From the NCBI RefSeq assembly GCF_003572205.1, contig NZ_QXNY01000004.1:434548-498547 (forward strand): 64,000 bases of DNA, written 5' to 3'. A program made the translations under genes and the position numbers. The DNA is from Algihabitans albus. GTDB lineage: Bacteria > Pseudomonadota > Alphaproteobacteria > Kiloniellales > DSM-21159. The notes under the pieces were generated by a model. It was not told the origin of the DNA. It saw only the letters and a list, made by a program, of their open reading frames with translations, and searched no databases. Shown here one piece after another: positions 55,187 through 64,000 of the stretch (position 1 is the stretch's first letter; every line of letters begins with the position of its first letter).

Positions 55187-56623
55187 CTAGGCGGTGAAGT
55201 CCCGCACGTCGGCAAGACGGCCGGTGAGGGCGGCGGCGGCGGCCATGCCCGGGCTCATCAGGTGGGTGCGTCCGCCAGGCCCCTGTCGGCCCTCGAAGTT
55301 CCGGTTGGAGGTGGAGGCGCAGCGCTCGCCTGGCGCCAGCTTGTCGGCGTTCATCGCCAGGCACATGGAACAGCCCGGTTCGCGCCAGTCGAAGCCGGCG
55401 TCGACCAGGATGCGGTCGAGGCCCTCGGCCTCGGCCTGCTCCTTCACCAGGCCGGAGCCCGGCACCACCATGGCGTAGACGCTCTCAGCCACCTTGCGGC
55501 CCTTGGCGATCTCGGCGACGGCACGCAAGTCCTCGATGCGACCGTTGGTGCAGGAACCGATGAAGACCTTGTCGACGGTCACGTCCTGCAATGGCTGACC
55601 TGCCTTCAGGCCCATATAGCTCAGCTTGCGCTCCAGCGCCGCCTGACGGTCCGGCGAAGCCGCACCCTCCAGTCCCGGCACGGCACCGGAAATCGGTAAC
55701 ACGTCTTCCGGACTGGTGCCCCAGGTCACCTGCGGCTCGATATCGGCGACCGAGAGCGACACCTCCGTGTCGTAGGTCGCGTCGGGGTCGGACGGTAACG
55801 TGCGCCAGTAGGCCAAGGCCTGCTCCCAAGCGCCGGCCTTGGGTGCGCGCGGGCGGCCCATCAGGTAGTCGAAGGTGGTTTGATCCGGTGCGATCAGTCC
55901 GGCGCGCGCGCCGGCCTCGATCGACATGTTGCAGACCGTCATGCGACCCTCCATCGAGAGCGCGCGAATGGCCGGCCCGGCGTATTCCACCACATGGCCG
56001 GTGCCGCCCGCCGTGCCGATCTTCCCGATCAGGGCCAGGATCAGATCCTTTGCGGTAAGGCCGGTCGGCAGGTCACCGTCCACCGTGATGCGCATGTTCT
56101 TCGCCGGCCGCTGCAACAGCGTCTGAGTAGCCAGGACATGCTCGACTTCGCTGGTGCCGATGCCGAAGGCCAGCGCGCCGAAGGCGCCATGAGTCGAAGT
56201 GTGGCTGTCGCCGCAGACGATGGTCATGCCCGGCTGGGTCAGGCCTTGCTCCGGGCCGATGATGTGGACGATGCCCTGGCGCAGGTCGGACATGTCGAAG
56301 TACTCGATGCCGAAGGCGGCGGCGTTCCGCTCCAGCGTGTCGACCTGAATGCGGCTCTGTTCGTCGTCGATGCCCAGCGAACGGTCAGAGGTCGGCACGT
56401 TGTGATCGGCCACGGCGAGGGTCGCGTCCGGACGGCGCACCGGTCGGCCGGCCAGGCGCAGACCCTCGAAGGCCTGCGGGCTCGTGACCTCGTGCACCAG
56501 GTGGCGGTCGATGTAGATCACGCAGGTTCCGTCGTCCTGGCGATCCACCACATGGGCGTCCCAGATCTTGTCGAACAGTGTGCGGGGCCGGGTCTGTTGC
56601 CGGCTGGTCGTGTCGCTGGGCAT
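55187..56623 (-). CDS. leuC: 3-isopropylmalate dehydratase large subunit
   Basis: 478 residues. LeuC/LeuD isomerise 2- and 3-isopropylmalate in leucine synthesis; LeuC carries the 4Fe-4S cluster. The cluster cysteines are in [14 protein letters not shown] (near 358) and GCSMCLAMN (near 418 and 421). Substrate residues lie in [30 protein letters not shown] and [21 protein letters not shown]. leuD and leuB are not next to it; downstream on the same strand is the L,D-transpeptidase, 68 bases away. It is divergent from the nucleotidase gene. Confidence 0.95.
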   Translation of the reverse strand: MPSDTTSRQQTRPRTLFDKIWDAHVVDRQDDGTCVIYIDRHLVHEVTSPQAFEGLRLAGRPVRRPDATLAVADHNVPTSDRSLGIDDEQSRIQVDTLERNAAAFGIEYFDMSDLRQGIVHIIGPEQGLTQPGMTIVCGDSHTSTHGAFGALAFGIGTSEVEHVLATQTLLQRPAKNMRITVDGDLPTGLTAKDLILALIGKIGTAGGTGHVVEYAGPAIRALSMEGRMTVCNMSIEAGARAGLIAPDQTTFDYLMGRPRAPKAGAWEQALAYWRTLPSDPDATYDTEVSLSVADIEPQVTWGTSPEDVLPISGAVPGLEGAASPDRQAALERKLSYMGLKAGQPLQDVTVDKVFIGSCTNGRIEDLRAVAEIAKGRKVAESVYAMVVPGSGLVKEQAEAEGLDRILVDAGFDWREPGCSMCLAMNADKLAPGERCASTSNRNFEGRQGPGGRTHLMSPGMAAAAALTGRLADVRDFTA

Positions 56624-56841
56624 CGGTTCGTCCTGTTTTTATCGTCTTGTCGTTGCGCTCTAAGGAACTGCGGGTAGCGAAGATAGCGTTACGGCGGGTC
56701 GAGTCCAATCGCACTCTGACGGTCGCAGCCATGCAGAACCAAGGGACCGCGCTGGCCGCCTGCGGAAAGACGATTTAGGATCGGACCCGCGGCGGCGGAA
56801 CCCTATGTCGCGCTATCGATGAACCCGGGAGGAGCGCGGGC

Positions 56842-57723
56842 GTGTCAAAACCGACTCGAGAGAGTTCGAGCGATGGCAGCGGTCAGGCTGCCGACGAGAG
56901 CGGCAAGATCGTCCAAGCCGATGTGCCGGACAGCATGATGAGCCTGCTGACCGCGCTGAGGGCGACGGGCGGATCCGACACCGATCAGGCTCCGTCTGAG
57001 TCCGGTGTACCGAAGGCAGCATCGCCTGCGCGCTTGCCGGTCGGCTCATCGCTCGACCCGGACAGGATCGACGTCTGGCTGTTCGACCTGGATAACACGC
57101 TCTATCCGGCTTCCTGCCGCCTGTTCGAGCAGATCGACCGGGCCATGGGCCGCTACGTCGCCGATCTGCTGAGCCTGGAGCCGGCCGAGGCGCGGGCATT
57201 GCAAAAGCAGTATTTCCGAGAACACGGCACGACCCTGCGCGGTCTGATGACCCACCACGATATCGACCCGCACGACTATCTGTCGGTGGTGCACGATATC
57301 GACCATACGCCGGTCCAGCCCAATCCGCGCCTGGACGCGGCGTTGAACCGCCTGCCTGGCCGCAAACTGGTCTTCACCAACGGCTCCGTGCCCCATGCCG
57401 AGGCCGTCCTGCAGCGTCTGGGCGTGACCCGCCACTTCGAGGCGATTTTCGACATCGTCGCCTCCGACTTCGTGCCGAAGCCCGATCCGGCGCCCTATCG
57501 CGAGTTGCTGGTGCGCTATGGCATCGACCCGACCCGCGCCTTCTTTGCCGAGGATTCGGCGCGCAATCTGGTGCCTGCCCATGCGCTGGGCATGGCCACC
57601 CTCTACGTCCAGCACGGCGCCGACTGGAACGTCGATCCCCACGAAGGGGCCGACTACATCCATCACCGTTGCGAAGACCTCGCCGACTGGCTGGAAGGGG
57701 TGGTGGGCGCGGACCGCGCCTGA
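56842..57723 (+). CDS. HAD-family pyrimidine 5'-nucleotidase (SDT1/YjjG-like)
   Basis: 293 residues from a GTG with GGGAGGAG upstream. The ~70-residue N-terminal extension, low-complexity and acidic, is unconserved. The HAD core follows: motif I DVWLFDLDNTLYP, motif II LVFTNGS, lysine in DFVPKPDPAPY, motif IV FFAEDSARNLVPAHALGM. The DNTLYP and HGTTLRGLM elements match the pyrimidine 5'-nucleotidase group. It would dephosphorylate UMP/CMP-type nucleotides or damaged bases. It precedes dapD by 118 bases on the same strand. Confidence 0.88.
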   Translation: MSKPTRESSSDGSGQAADESGKIVQADVPDSMMSLLTALRATGGSDTDQAPSESGVPKAASPARLPVGSSLDPDRIDVWLFDLDNTLYPASCRLFEQIDRAMGRYVADLLSLEPAEARALQKQYFREHGTTLRGLMTHHDIDPHDYLSVVHDIDHTPVQPNPRLDAALNRLPGRKLVFTNGSVPHAEAVLQRLGVTRHFEAIFDIVASDFVPKPDPAPYRELLVRYGIDPTRAFFAEDSARNLVPAHALGMATLYVQHGADWNVDPHEGADYIHHRCEDLADWLEGVVGADRA

Positions 57724-57841
57724 GACTTCGGACCGTCCGCGACAAGCAAAGTCTCTGCGCACTTGATTCCCGGTCGTCCCCGACGCACTCTCCGCCGCTC
57801 TTTTGGGCGGCATATTTAGAGAGAGAAGGGGCGGAGACGGA

Positions 57842-58708
57842 ATGCAGACGGCTGACCTGCAGGCGGCGATCGAAGAGGCATGGGAGCAGAGGGCCGAGAT
57901 CGGTCTGTCGACCAAGGGCATCGTGCGCGATGCCGTGGAGCTGTCCCTGGCTGGACTGGACGAAGGACGCTACCGCGTTGCGGAGAAATCCGGTGGCGGC
58001 AACGGCGACTGGTTTGTCAATCAGTGGCTCAAAAAGGCCGTCCTGCTATCCTTCCGCCTCAACGACATGGCCGTTATAAGCGGTGGTCCCTGGGATCCGG
58101 AACACGGGCAGGCGGCCTGGTTCGACAAGGTGCCCTCCAAGTTTTCCGATTGGACCGAGGAACGCTTCCGCAAGGCCGGTTTCCGGGCCGTGCCCAACTG
58201 CACCGTGCGGCGCAGTGCCTACATCGCGCCGGGTGTGGTGCTGATGCCCTCCTTCGTCAATCTCGGCGCCTACGTCGACGAAGGCACCATGGTGGATACC
58301 TGGGCGACGGTCGGCTCCTGCGCGCAAATCGGCAAGAACGTGCATCTCTCGGGCGGCGCCGGTATCGGCGGCGTTCTCGAGCCGCTGCAGGCCAATCCGG
58401 TGGTCATCGAAGACAACTGTTTCATCGGGGCCCGTTCCGAGGTGGTCGAGGGCGTGATCGTGCGCGAGGGCGCGGTGCTCTCCATGGGCGTCTACATCGG
58501 CGCCTCCACCAAGATCGTCGACCGCGAGACCGGCGAAGTCTTCCGCGGCGAGGTGCCGGCCTACTCGGTGGTTGTGCCGGGCAGCCTGCCGGGCAAGCCG
58601 CTGCCCGATGGATCTCCGGGGCCGAGTCTCTACTGTGCGGTGATCATCAAGCGAGTCGACGAGAAGACCCGCTCCAAGGTCTCGATCAACGAGCTGCTGC
58701 GCGATTGA
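57842..58708 (+). CDS. dapD: 2,3,4,5-tetrahydropyridine-2,6-dicarboxylate N-succinyltransferase
   Basis: 288 residues from the ATG at 57842. DapD makes N-succinyl-2-amino-6-oxopimelate in the lysine/diaminopimelate pathway. A helical N-terminal domain ([32 protein letters not shown]) precedes the left-handed beta-helix with hexapeptide repeats: [53 protein letters not shown], then [16 protein letters not shown]. Trimeric, cytoplasmic. dapE follows 97 bases later. Confidence 0.96.
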   Translation: MQTADLQAAIEEAWEQRAEIGLSTKGIVRDAVELSLAGLDEGRYRVAEKSGGGNGDWFVNQWLKKAVLLSFRLNDMAVISGGPWDPEHGQAAWFDKVPSKFSDWTEERFRKAGFRAVPNCTVRRSAYIAPGVVLMPSFVNLGAYVDEGTMVDTWATVGSCAQIGKNVHLSGGAGIGGVLEPLQANPVVIEDNCFIGARSEVVEGVIVREGAVLSMGVYIGASTKIVDRETGEVFRGEVPAYSVVVPGSLPGKPLPDGSPGPSLYCAVIIKRVDEKTRSKVSINELLRD

Positions 58709-58805
58709 AGCGACCCCGCAAGCGCCGCACTGGTCGCGGCAAGGCGGCGCGCCTATCTCGCCGTGGGGAGACAAGCCGTTCCGCAGCGCGATATAACCAG
58801 TCATC

Positions 58806-60062
58806 ATGACCGACAGCCTTCTCCTCGACAAAGCTCGCACGCTCGATCCGCTCGGCCTTGCCCAGCGGCTGATCCGCTGTCCGAGCGTCACGCCGGACGA
58901 AGGCGGGGCGCTGGATCTGCTGCAAGGCGAGTTGGAGGCCTTGGGCTTCGTTTGCCATCGCCTGCTCTTCTCCGAGCCCGGGACTCCGGACGTGGATAAT
59001 CTCTATGCCCGGCTCGGCACGGCGCAACCCAACTTCTGTTTTGCCGGCCATACCGACGTGGTGCCGGTGGGGAGCAAGGCCGATTGGTCGTCCGACCCCT
59101 TCGCGGCCGAGATCCGGGGCACGGAATTGATCGGACGCGGCGCATCCGACATGAAGGGCGCCATCGCCTGCATGGTGGCCGCCATTGCGGACTACCTTGC
59201 GGAGCGGGGCCGTCCGGACGGTTCGATCTCGCTGCTGATCACCGGTGACGAAGAAGGTCCCTCGATCAACGGCACGCGCAAGATGCTGGCCTGGCTGGCC
59301 GAGCGGGGCGAACGCCTGGACGCCTGTCTGGTCGGCGAGCCGACCAATCCCGAGGCGTTGGGCGACATGGTCAAGATCGGTCGTCGCGGCAGCCTCACGG
59401 CGCAACTGACGGTCCAGGGCATTCAGGGCCATACGGCCTATCCCCACCTGGCCGACAATCCGGTGCATCATCTCGTCCGCCTGCTGCAGGCCGTGACATC
59501 TGAACCGCTCGATGCGGGCAGCGACCACTTTCAGCCCTCGACCCTGCAGGTCTCGACGGTCGATGTCGGCAATCCGGCGACAAACGTGATCCCGGCCAAG
59601 GCAACGGCCGCCTTCAATATTCGTTTCAACGACCTGCATAGCGGCGCCTCGCTGGAGGCTTGGCTGCGCGAGACCTTCGACGCGGTTATGTCCGCCGGTG
59701 CGAAACCCGACGGAGCGCGGGCGGCCTATGAGCTCAAGGTTCGGGTCTCGGGTGAGTCCTTCCTGACGCCGCCGGGACCGCTCTCCGATCTGCTGCAGAC
59801 CGCGGTCGAGGCCGCGACGGGCCAACGCCCGCAGCTCTCGACCACCGGCGGCACGTCCGACGCGCGTTTCATCAAGGATGTTTGCCCCGTGGCCGAGTTC
59901 GGTCTGGTCGGCAAGACCATGCACCAGGTCGACGAGCGGGTGGCGGTGAGCGATCTCGTGACTCTGACGGAGGTGTACCGTCTGGTGCTGCAGGATTTCT
60001 TCGCACCCGTCTCGCAGGGTGCGCTGGCACAGCACGACGCTGATGGGAGCGGGACCGCGTGA
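58806..60062 (+). CDS. dapE: Succinyl-diaminopimelate desuccinylase
   Basis: 418 residues. DapE, an M20 dizinc hydrolase, splits N-succinyl-LL-diaminopimelate, giving murein and lysine precursor. Zinc ligands lie in [13 protein letters not shown] (His), [15 protein letters not shown] (Asp), [12 protein letters not shown] (Glu pair) and [10 protein letters not shown] and [10 protein letters not shown] (late ligands). The dimerisation domain holds [25 protein letters not shown]. It follows dapD; its stop overlaps the GTG of the small membrane protein gene. Confidence 0.96.
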   Translation: MTDSLLLDKARTLDPLGLAQRLIRCPSVTPDEGGALDLLQGELEALGFVCHRLLFSEPGTPDVDNLYARLGTAQPNFCFAGHTDVVPVGSKADWSSDPFAAEIRGTELIGRGASDMKGAIACMVAAIADYLAERGRPDGSISLLITGDEEGPSINGTRKMLAWLAERGERLDACLVGEPTNPEALGDMVKIGRRGSLTAQLTVQGIQGHTAYPHLADNPVHHLVRLLQAVTSEPLDAGSDHFQPSTLQVSTVDVGNPATNVIPAKATAAFNIRFNDLHSGASLEAWLRETFDAVMSAGAKPDGARAAYELKVRVSGESFLTPPGPLSDLLQTAVEAATGQRPQLSTTGGTSDARFIKDVCPVAEFGLVGKTMHQVDERVAVSDLVTLTEVYRLVLQDFFAPVSQGALAQHDADGSGTA

Positions 60063-60631
60063 TCCTGCCGAGTCAGGCCGAAACCTTAAAGTCCCTCTAC
60101 GCCGTCTGGCGGTTGCTGCGCGGCGACCGGAGCGCTGTAAGTCTGCTTGAAGAGGGCCCGGAGGGCTTCGTGAAGTCGTTCTTCGCCGCCGCGCTGGTGC
60201 TGCCCTTCTGGTTGCTGCACGAATGGATGCTGCTGAGCGACGAGCGCGTGGCGGGCGGCCTGCCGTTCCTCTTTGCGATCGAAGGCCTGACCTACGGGAT
60301 TTCCTGGCTGGCCTTCCCCGTGGCGATGACCTTCGTCGCCGAGGCACTGGGGCGCAGCCAGCACTACTTCCGGCACATCGTCGTCTGGAACTGGGCCGTG
60401 GTGATTCAGGCCGCCTTCGCCGTTCCGGTCGCTGCTCTCGCCGGTGCCGCCGAGGTGGCCGCGTTGGGCGGGATTCTGCTGCTGGTGCAGATCGCGATCT
60501 TCGTCTACCAGTGGTACCTCACCCGCGTTGCCCTGCAGGTCGACTCCTTTCCTGCGGTCGGTATCGTCCTGATGGCCTGGGTCCTCGACCTTCTGGTTGC
60601 CGGTGTCGGCCACTCGATGATCGTGGGTTAG
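60059..60631 (+). CDS. Small integral membrane protein, function unknown
   Basis: 190 residues from a GTG overlapping the dapE stop by four bases (GTGA), so it is translated with dapE. About four to five membrane helices: [91 protein letters not shown] and [21 protein letters not shown]. The [25 protein letters not shown] amphipathic start is cytoplasmic. Resembles small alphaproteobacterial transporter-like or Yip1-fold proteins, but I cannot name a family. Coupling to dapE suggests envelope or precursor metabolism. Confidence 0.77.
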   Translation: MILPSQAETLKSLYAVWRLLRGDRSAVSLLEEGPEGFVKSFFAAALVLPFWLLHEWMLLSDERVAGGLPFLFAIEGLTYGISWLAFPVAMTFVAEALGRSQHYFRHIVVWNWAVVIQAAFAVPVAALAGAAEVAALGGILLLVQIAIFVYQWYLTRVALQVDSFPAVGIVLMAWVLDLLVAGVGHSMIVG

Positions 60632-60643
60632 CGGGCCTTAGGC

Positions 60644-60946
60644 TCAGGCCGGCACCTGTCTGCGGCCGCTTGCGAAGACTTGGGTCCAAGCCAGAACGCG
60701 TACCGATTTGCGGAGGCCGGTCGGCCAGAAGGGATCTTTTTCGACCAGGGCCTCGGCCGCTTCGGCGCTTTCCGCTTCAACCAACCATAGACCGCCGGCC
60801 GCTGCTCCGTCTTTCGCGTCCTTGAGAGGGCCGGCGGCCTGTATCACTGCTGCATTTGCCTCCAGAAAACCTAGGTGCGCGGCCATGTGCTTGGCGCGCT
60901 CGTCGGCGCGATTCGGATCGTCTTCGAACAGAATTGCGTAGAGCAT
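60644..60946 (-). CDS. YciI-family protein
   Basis: 100 residues from the ATG at 60944-60946 (MLYAILFEDDPNRADERAKHMAAHLGFLEANAAVIQAAGPLKD). The dimeric ferredoxin-like YciI fold is recognisable from the AGPL and GLWLVEAESAEAAEALVEKDPFWPTGL elements; the family's His/Asp pair (H21-type, D in EDDP) is retained. Some members bind phosphate or act as dehalogenase-like proteins; function in general is unknown. Its Shine-Dalgarno region is a (GA)16 tract, a strong length-variable repeat. Confidence 0.87.
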   Translation of the reverse strand: MLYAILFEDDPNRADERAKHMAAHLGFLEANAAVIQAAGPLKDAKDGAAAGGLWLVEAESAEAAEALVEKDPFWPTGLRKSVRVLAWTQVFASGRRQVPA

Positions 60947-60947
60947 T

Positions 60948-60987
<40 letters not shown>

Positions 60988-61020
60988 GAGTGCCGCGGAT
61001 TCGGCAGGTTCGACACGCCG

Positions 61021-61773
61021 TCAGTAGGTTACGTCCGTCAGATAGAGGCCGGCGGCCGGTGCGGTGGGGCCGGCCGCACGGCGGTCCCTGGCCTCCAAAG
61101 CTTGCGTCACCCGCTCGGGACTCCATTTTCCCTGACCGACCAATCGTAGGGTGCCGACCATGTTGCGCACCTGATGGTGCAGAAAAGAGCGGGCGGCGGC
61201 GTGGACCTTGATCTCAAGTCCGCCCGGTCCGCAGTCTCGCGCCTCGATACGCAGCTCGTCCAAGGTCTTTTCGGGGCTGGCCGCCTGACACTCGCTGGCA
61301 CGGAAGGAGCTGAAGTCGTGGTGGCCGAGGAGGCGGTCGGCGCCGGCCTGCAAGGCGTTTGGATCGAGCCGCTGCGGCACCCACCAGACCTGTCCGCGCA
61401 ACACGGCAGGCGGCGCCGGTCGGCAGAGAATGCGGTAGAGGTAGCGCCGTCCGGTCGCGGAGAAGCGTGCGTGGAAGTCTTCGCCGACGGGCTCTGCCGC
61501 CAGCACCGCGATGGGGGCGGGCTTCAGGTGGGCGTTTAGCGCTTTTGCCACCGTGGCGCTCTCCACGGACTTTTCGATGTCGACGTGAGCGACTTGCCCG
61601 GTTGCGTGCACGCCTGTGTCGGTGCGTCCGGCACCCTGTACCGTGGTGCGTTCCCCGCAGAAGCCGAAGACGGCTTCCTCCAAGGCGGCCTGAACGCTTG
61701 GGCCGTTGTCTTGGCGCTGCCAACCGACGAACGGACTGCCGTCGTATTCCAGGATCAACTTGTAGCGGGTCAC
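61021..61773 (-). CDS. truA: tRNA pseudouridine(38-40) synthase
   Basis: 250 residues from a GTG at 61771-61773 (VTRYKLILEYDGSPFVGWQRQ), the conserved TruA opening, 10 bases after the fmt stop. TruA modifies U38-40 in the tRNA anticodon arm. The catalytic Asp is in VQGAGRTDTGVHATGQVAHVD. Further motifs are FHARFSATGRRYLYRI, HHDFSSFRASECQAASPEKTL and FLHHQVRNMVGTLRLVGQG. An upstream in-frame reading would extend into fmt and is not chosen. Confidence 0.95.
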   Translation of the reverse strand: MTRYKLILEYDGSPFVGWQRQDNGPSVQAALEEAVFGFCGERTTVQGAGRTDTGVHATGQVAHVDIEKSVESATVAKALNAHLKPAPIAVLAAEPVGEDFHARFSATGRRYLYRILCRPAPPAVLRGQVWWVPQRLDPNALQAGADRLLGHHDFSSFRASECQAASPEKTLDELRIEARDCGPGGLEIKVHAAARSFLHHQVRNMVGTLRLVGQGKWSPERVTQALEARDRRAAGPTAPAAGLYLTDVTY

Positions 61774-61783
61774 GCGCCGACCT

Positions 61784-62743
61784 CTATCCGGGTGGCGGAA
61801 GACGGGAACCGGCCGGCAGCGGGAAACCGCGCAGAAAGGCCGCCGTTTCGGCGGGCGCCTTACCCGGGCGCTGCAAGCTGACCGGACGGAGCGCACCCGT
61901 CGCGCAGGCGACGGTCAAGGCATCGTCGATCACTTCGCCCGGATGGCCGCGACCCTCCGCGACCAACTCCGCGGCCAGCACTTTGATGCGCGTGCCGTTG
62001 GCGGTTTCGAAGAAGGCGCCCGGCCAGGGGGTGAAGGCGCGAACCTGCCGTTCCAGTTCGACGGCCGTCCGGCGCCAGTCCAGCCGGGCCTCGGCTTTCT
62101 CCAGCTTGGCGGCATAGGTTACGCCGTCACTGGCCTGGAGCTGCGGTTCGAGCCGGCCGGCGCCCCAGCCTGCGAGCGCCTCGACGATCAGGCCGGCTCC
62201 CAGAGAAGCCAAGCGGTCGTGCAGGCCCTGAGCCGTTTCCCGGTCGCCGATGACGAGGCTCCGCTCCAGCAAGACCGGGCCGGTGTCCAGCCCCGCCTCC
62301 ATCTGCATGACGCAGATACCGGTCTCGCGGTCGCCCGCGAGGATCGCGCGCTGGATCGGTGCGGCGCCACGCCAGCGCGGCAGAAGGGACGCGTGAATGT
62401 TGAGGCAGCCGAGGCGCGGGCTGTCCAGCACCGCTTGCGGCAGAATCAGCCCGTAGGCGGCCACGACGGCCGCATCGGCGTCGAGCGCCGCGAAATCTGC
62501 CTGGGCCTGCGGACTGCGCAGGCTGCTGGGTGTCCGTACCGGCCAGCCCCGGGCTTCGGCCACCGCCTGTACGGGACTCGGTTGCAGCCTTTGGCCGCGC
62601 CCAGCCGGCCGTGGCGGCTGCGCGTAGACACAGGCAATCTCGTGTCCGGCTTCGCCGAGGGCCAGCAGGGCCGGCACGGCAAAGTCCGGCGTCCCCATGA
62701 AAACGAGGCGCAGGCGCGAGGATTCTCTATCGGTCTCGTTCAT
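61784..62743 (-). CDS. fmt: Methionyl-tRNA formyltransferase
   Basis: 319 residues. Fmt formylates initiator Met-tRNA with 10-formyltetrahydrofolate. The N-terminal hydrolase domain has [18 protein letters not shown], the catalytic region [34 protein letters not shown] with the His of HASLLP and the Asp of GLDTGPVL. The C-terminal OB-like domain is near 205-305 ([26 protein letters not shown]). A ~10-residue acidic leader precedes the domain. It is first in the fmt-truA pair; def, its usual partner, is not beside it. Confidence 0.95.
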   Translation of the reverse strand: MNETDRESSRLRLVFMGTPDFAVPALLALGEAGHEIACVYAQPPRPAGRGQRLQPSPVQAVAEARGWPVRTPSSLRSPQAQADFAALDADAAVVAAYGLILPQAVLDSPRLGCLNIHASLLPRWRGAAPIQRAILAGDRETGICVMQMEAGLDTGPVLLERSLVIGDRETAQGLHDRLASLGAGLIVEALAGWGAGRLEPQLQASDGVTYAAKLEKAEARLDWRRTAVELERQVRAFTPWPGAFFETANGTRIKVLAAELVAEGRGHPGEVIDDALTVACATGALRPVSLQRPGKAPAETAAFLRGFPLPAGSRLPPPG

Positions 62744-62871
62744 ATCGGGGGGTGTAGCACGGTCGCGCGCCCTGGGGCAGACGAGGCCGGAGTTTAGACA
62801 CGCCGACGGAAATCACACGACTCTGCTCTCAGCCAGATCCTGCTCTAATCCTATGGGAAAGCGATCCTGCC

Positions 62872-64000
62872 CTAAGCCAACCCCGAAACCTCCGTAGCAG
62901 TCGGCGCGCAGGGTGCCGCCACCCGCGGAAGCGCGCGTTCGGCAGGCAAGGTCAAGGTGATGGCCGTGCCCTTGCCGGATGTGCTTTCGATTGCAAGACT
63001 GCCGCCGTGCAGCTCCGCCAGATTGCTCGCGATGGTCAGGCCGAGACCCGTTCCCTGGTAGCGGCGTGCATGAGCGCTTTCGAGCTGGGTGAAAGGCTGC
63101 ATCACCTTGTCGATCTCTTCGGGACTGATTCCGATACCGCGGTCGACCACGCTGATCTGCGGCCGGCCTGCCGAGTCGAGATCGGCGCGAACCGTGACGT
63201 CGGTGGCCGCGTCGCTGAATTTGAGCGCGTTGGACAGGAGATTAAGCAGAATCTGCACGAGAGCCCGGTGATCCACCCAAAGCGCTGGAGCCTTTTCCGA
63301 GCCCTCGATCTTCACCCTGGCACGATTGAATTCTCCACGTTCGGAGACCAGCCGTAGAGTATCGGAGATCAACTTTTCGAACTCGATCCGCTCCTCCTGC
63401 AGCTCATGCTGTCCGGCTTCGACCTTGGAGAGATCCAGGATATCGCTGATCAGGCTCAGGAGATGCCGGCCGCTGGCCTGAATGTCCCGGACGTAACTCA
63501 GGTAGCGACCCTGCAGCGGCCCGAAGGCCTCATGGCTCATGACCTCCGAGAAGCCGATGATGGCGTTGAGTGGAGTACGGAGTTCGTGACTCATGTTGGC
63601 GAGGAACTCGGACTTGGCGCGGTTCGCGAACTCGGCCTCTTCCTTGGCGGCGCGCAGCGCGCGCTCCGATGCCGTACGTTCCGTGACGTCCTCGTAGGTC
63701 GCCACGGCACTGCCGTCGGACATGCAGCGATGATGGATTTCGATCACCCGTCCGTTTTTCCGGACTTCTCGGCGGACTGTATCCTGTTCGAGACTGTAGA
63801 GCTGCAAACGGCGCTTCATGAAGGCGGTCGCTTCCTCCGGTGTCATCTCCTCTATGCGGGCGTAGGTCTTGGCCAGCGTGGTCAGTGCCGCGCCGGGCTT
63901 GGCCTCTTCCTCGGTGAAGCCCCAAAGATCGCGATAACGAGAATTGCAGGCGACGAGGCAGCAGTCGGAATCGAAGAGCGCGACCCCGACGGGCATGGTC
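62872..64000 (-). CDS. PAS-domain sensor histidine kinase (3' part only)
   Basis: At least 374 residues, open at the right edge, so the N-terminus is missing; the ATG at 63994-63996 is internal to a typical PAS sequence (MPVGVALFDSDCCLVACNSRYRDLWGFTEEE). The PAS domain with PAC runs to ~110. HisKA follows with the phospho-accepting His in FLANMSHELRTPLNAIIGFSEVM. The HATPase domain has the N box LVQILLNLLSNALKFSD, G1 VVDRGIGIS and G2 RRYQGTGLGLTIASNLAELHGG. The cognate regulator is not visible. Located 128 bases upstream of fmt on the same strand; an unrelated unit is likely. Confidence 0.92.
   Translation of the reverse strand, partial: TMPVGVALFDSDCCLVACNSRYRDLWGFTEEEAKPGAALTTLAKTYARIEEMTPEEATAFMKRRLQLYSLEQDTVRREVRKNGRVIEIHHRCMSDGSAVATYEDVTERTASERALRAAKEEAEFANRAKSEFLANMSHELRTPLNAIIGFSEVMSHEAFGPLQGRYLSYVRDIQASGRHLLSLISDILDLSKVEAGQHELQEERIEFEKLISDTLRLVSERGEFNRARVKIEGSEKAPALWVDHRALVQILLNLLSNALKFSDAATDVTVRADLDSAGRPQISVVDRGIGISPEEIDKVMQPFTQLESAHARRYQGTGLGLTIASNLAELHGGSLAIESTSGKGTAITLTLPAERALPRVAAPCAPTATEVSGLA

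Noticed and set aside
58686-60347. 553-residue minus-strand frame opposite dapE
   Set aside because: Shadow of dapE and the following membrane protein; Arg-rich, no domain.

Overview
The window is a continuous piece of high-GC alphaproteobacterial chromosome. It carries core housekeeping genes almost throughout; no prophage, insertion sequence, CRISPR array, tRNA or rRNA was found. Lineage indicators are an Irr-type Fur regulator divergent from fabA-fabB-fabI, the order mutM / ubiE-ubiB-coaBC-dut, rpsT next to dnaA, and a long minus-strand block from miaB to pnp. Together with ubiquinone genes these fit a Rhodospirillales/Kiloniellales-like bacterium; the species cannot be named from the sequence alone.

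Layout. 1-9.7 kb: end of grpE, mutS, a glycine-rich membrane-associated protein, an OmpA-domain gene split by a frameshift at an eight-base homopolymer, a TauE/SafE exporter with its TIGR02186 partner, a universal stress protein, a NifU-type Fe-S scaffold and a secreted glucosaminidase. 9.8-13.8 kb: dnaA, rpsT, enoyl-CoA hydratase, a small exported protein. 13.8-23.1 kb: mutM, ubiE, ubiB, coaBC, dut, an Rrf2 regulator with cysK, a histidine phosphatase, a 2-hydroxyacid dehydrogenase and an SH3-domain protein. 23.1-29.5 kb: an iron/redox block (DUF3501, double-cluster Fe-S protein, rubrerythrin, Irr) and the unsaturated fatty-acid genes fabA-fabB-fabI. 29.6-49.4 kb, all minus strand: a DMT transporter, then (in transcription order from the right) miaB-phoH-ybeY-corC-lnt, xre-metK-trmB, and rimP-nusA-ylxR-infB-rbfA-truB-rpsO-pnp, i.e. 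translation, RNA maturation and decay. 49.5-64 kb: a KefB-type antiporter, a DUF5996 protein, two murein enzymes, leuC, a HAD nucleotidase, dapD-dapE with a small membrane protein, yciI, truA-fmt and the end of a PAS histidine kinase.

The most interesting material is regulatory. (1) The rubrerythrin promoter carries a perfect 9-2-9 dyad over its -35 box, with an ICE-like Irr site just upstream; a second ICE-like site lies between irr and fabA. (2) metK has a structured leader ending at its Shine-Dalgarno sequence and matching no SAM riboswitch class I could recall. (3) The trmB-rimP gap holds two mutually exclusive hairpins sharing one arm. (4) A (GA)16 tract sits directly before the yciI start codon. 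(5) An A8 run joins two halves of what looks like one 368-residue OmpA-family protein. I did not find a multi-gene system that is clearly new; the DUF3501 / Fe-S protein / rubrerythrin / Irr neighbourhood is the best candidate for an undescribed function.
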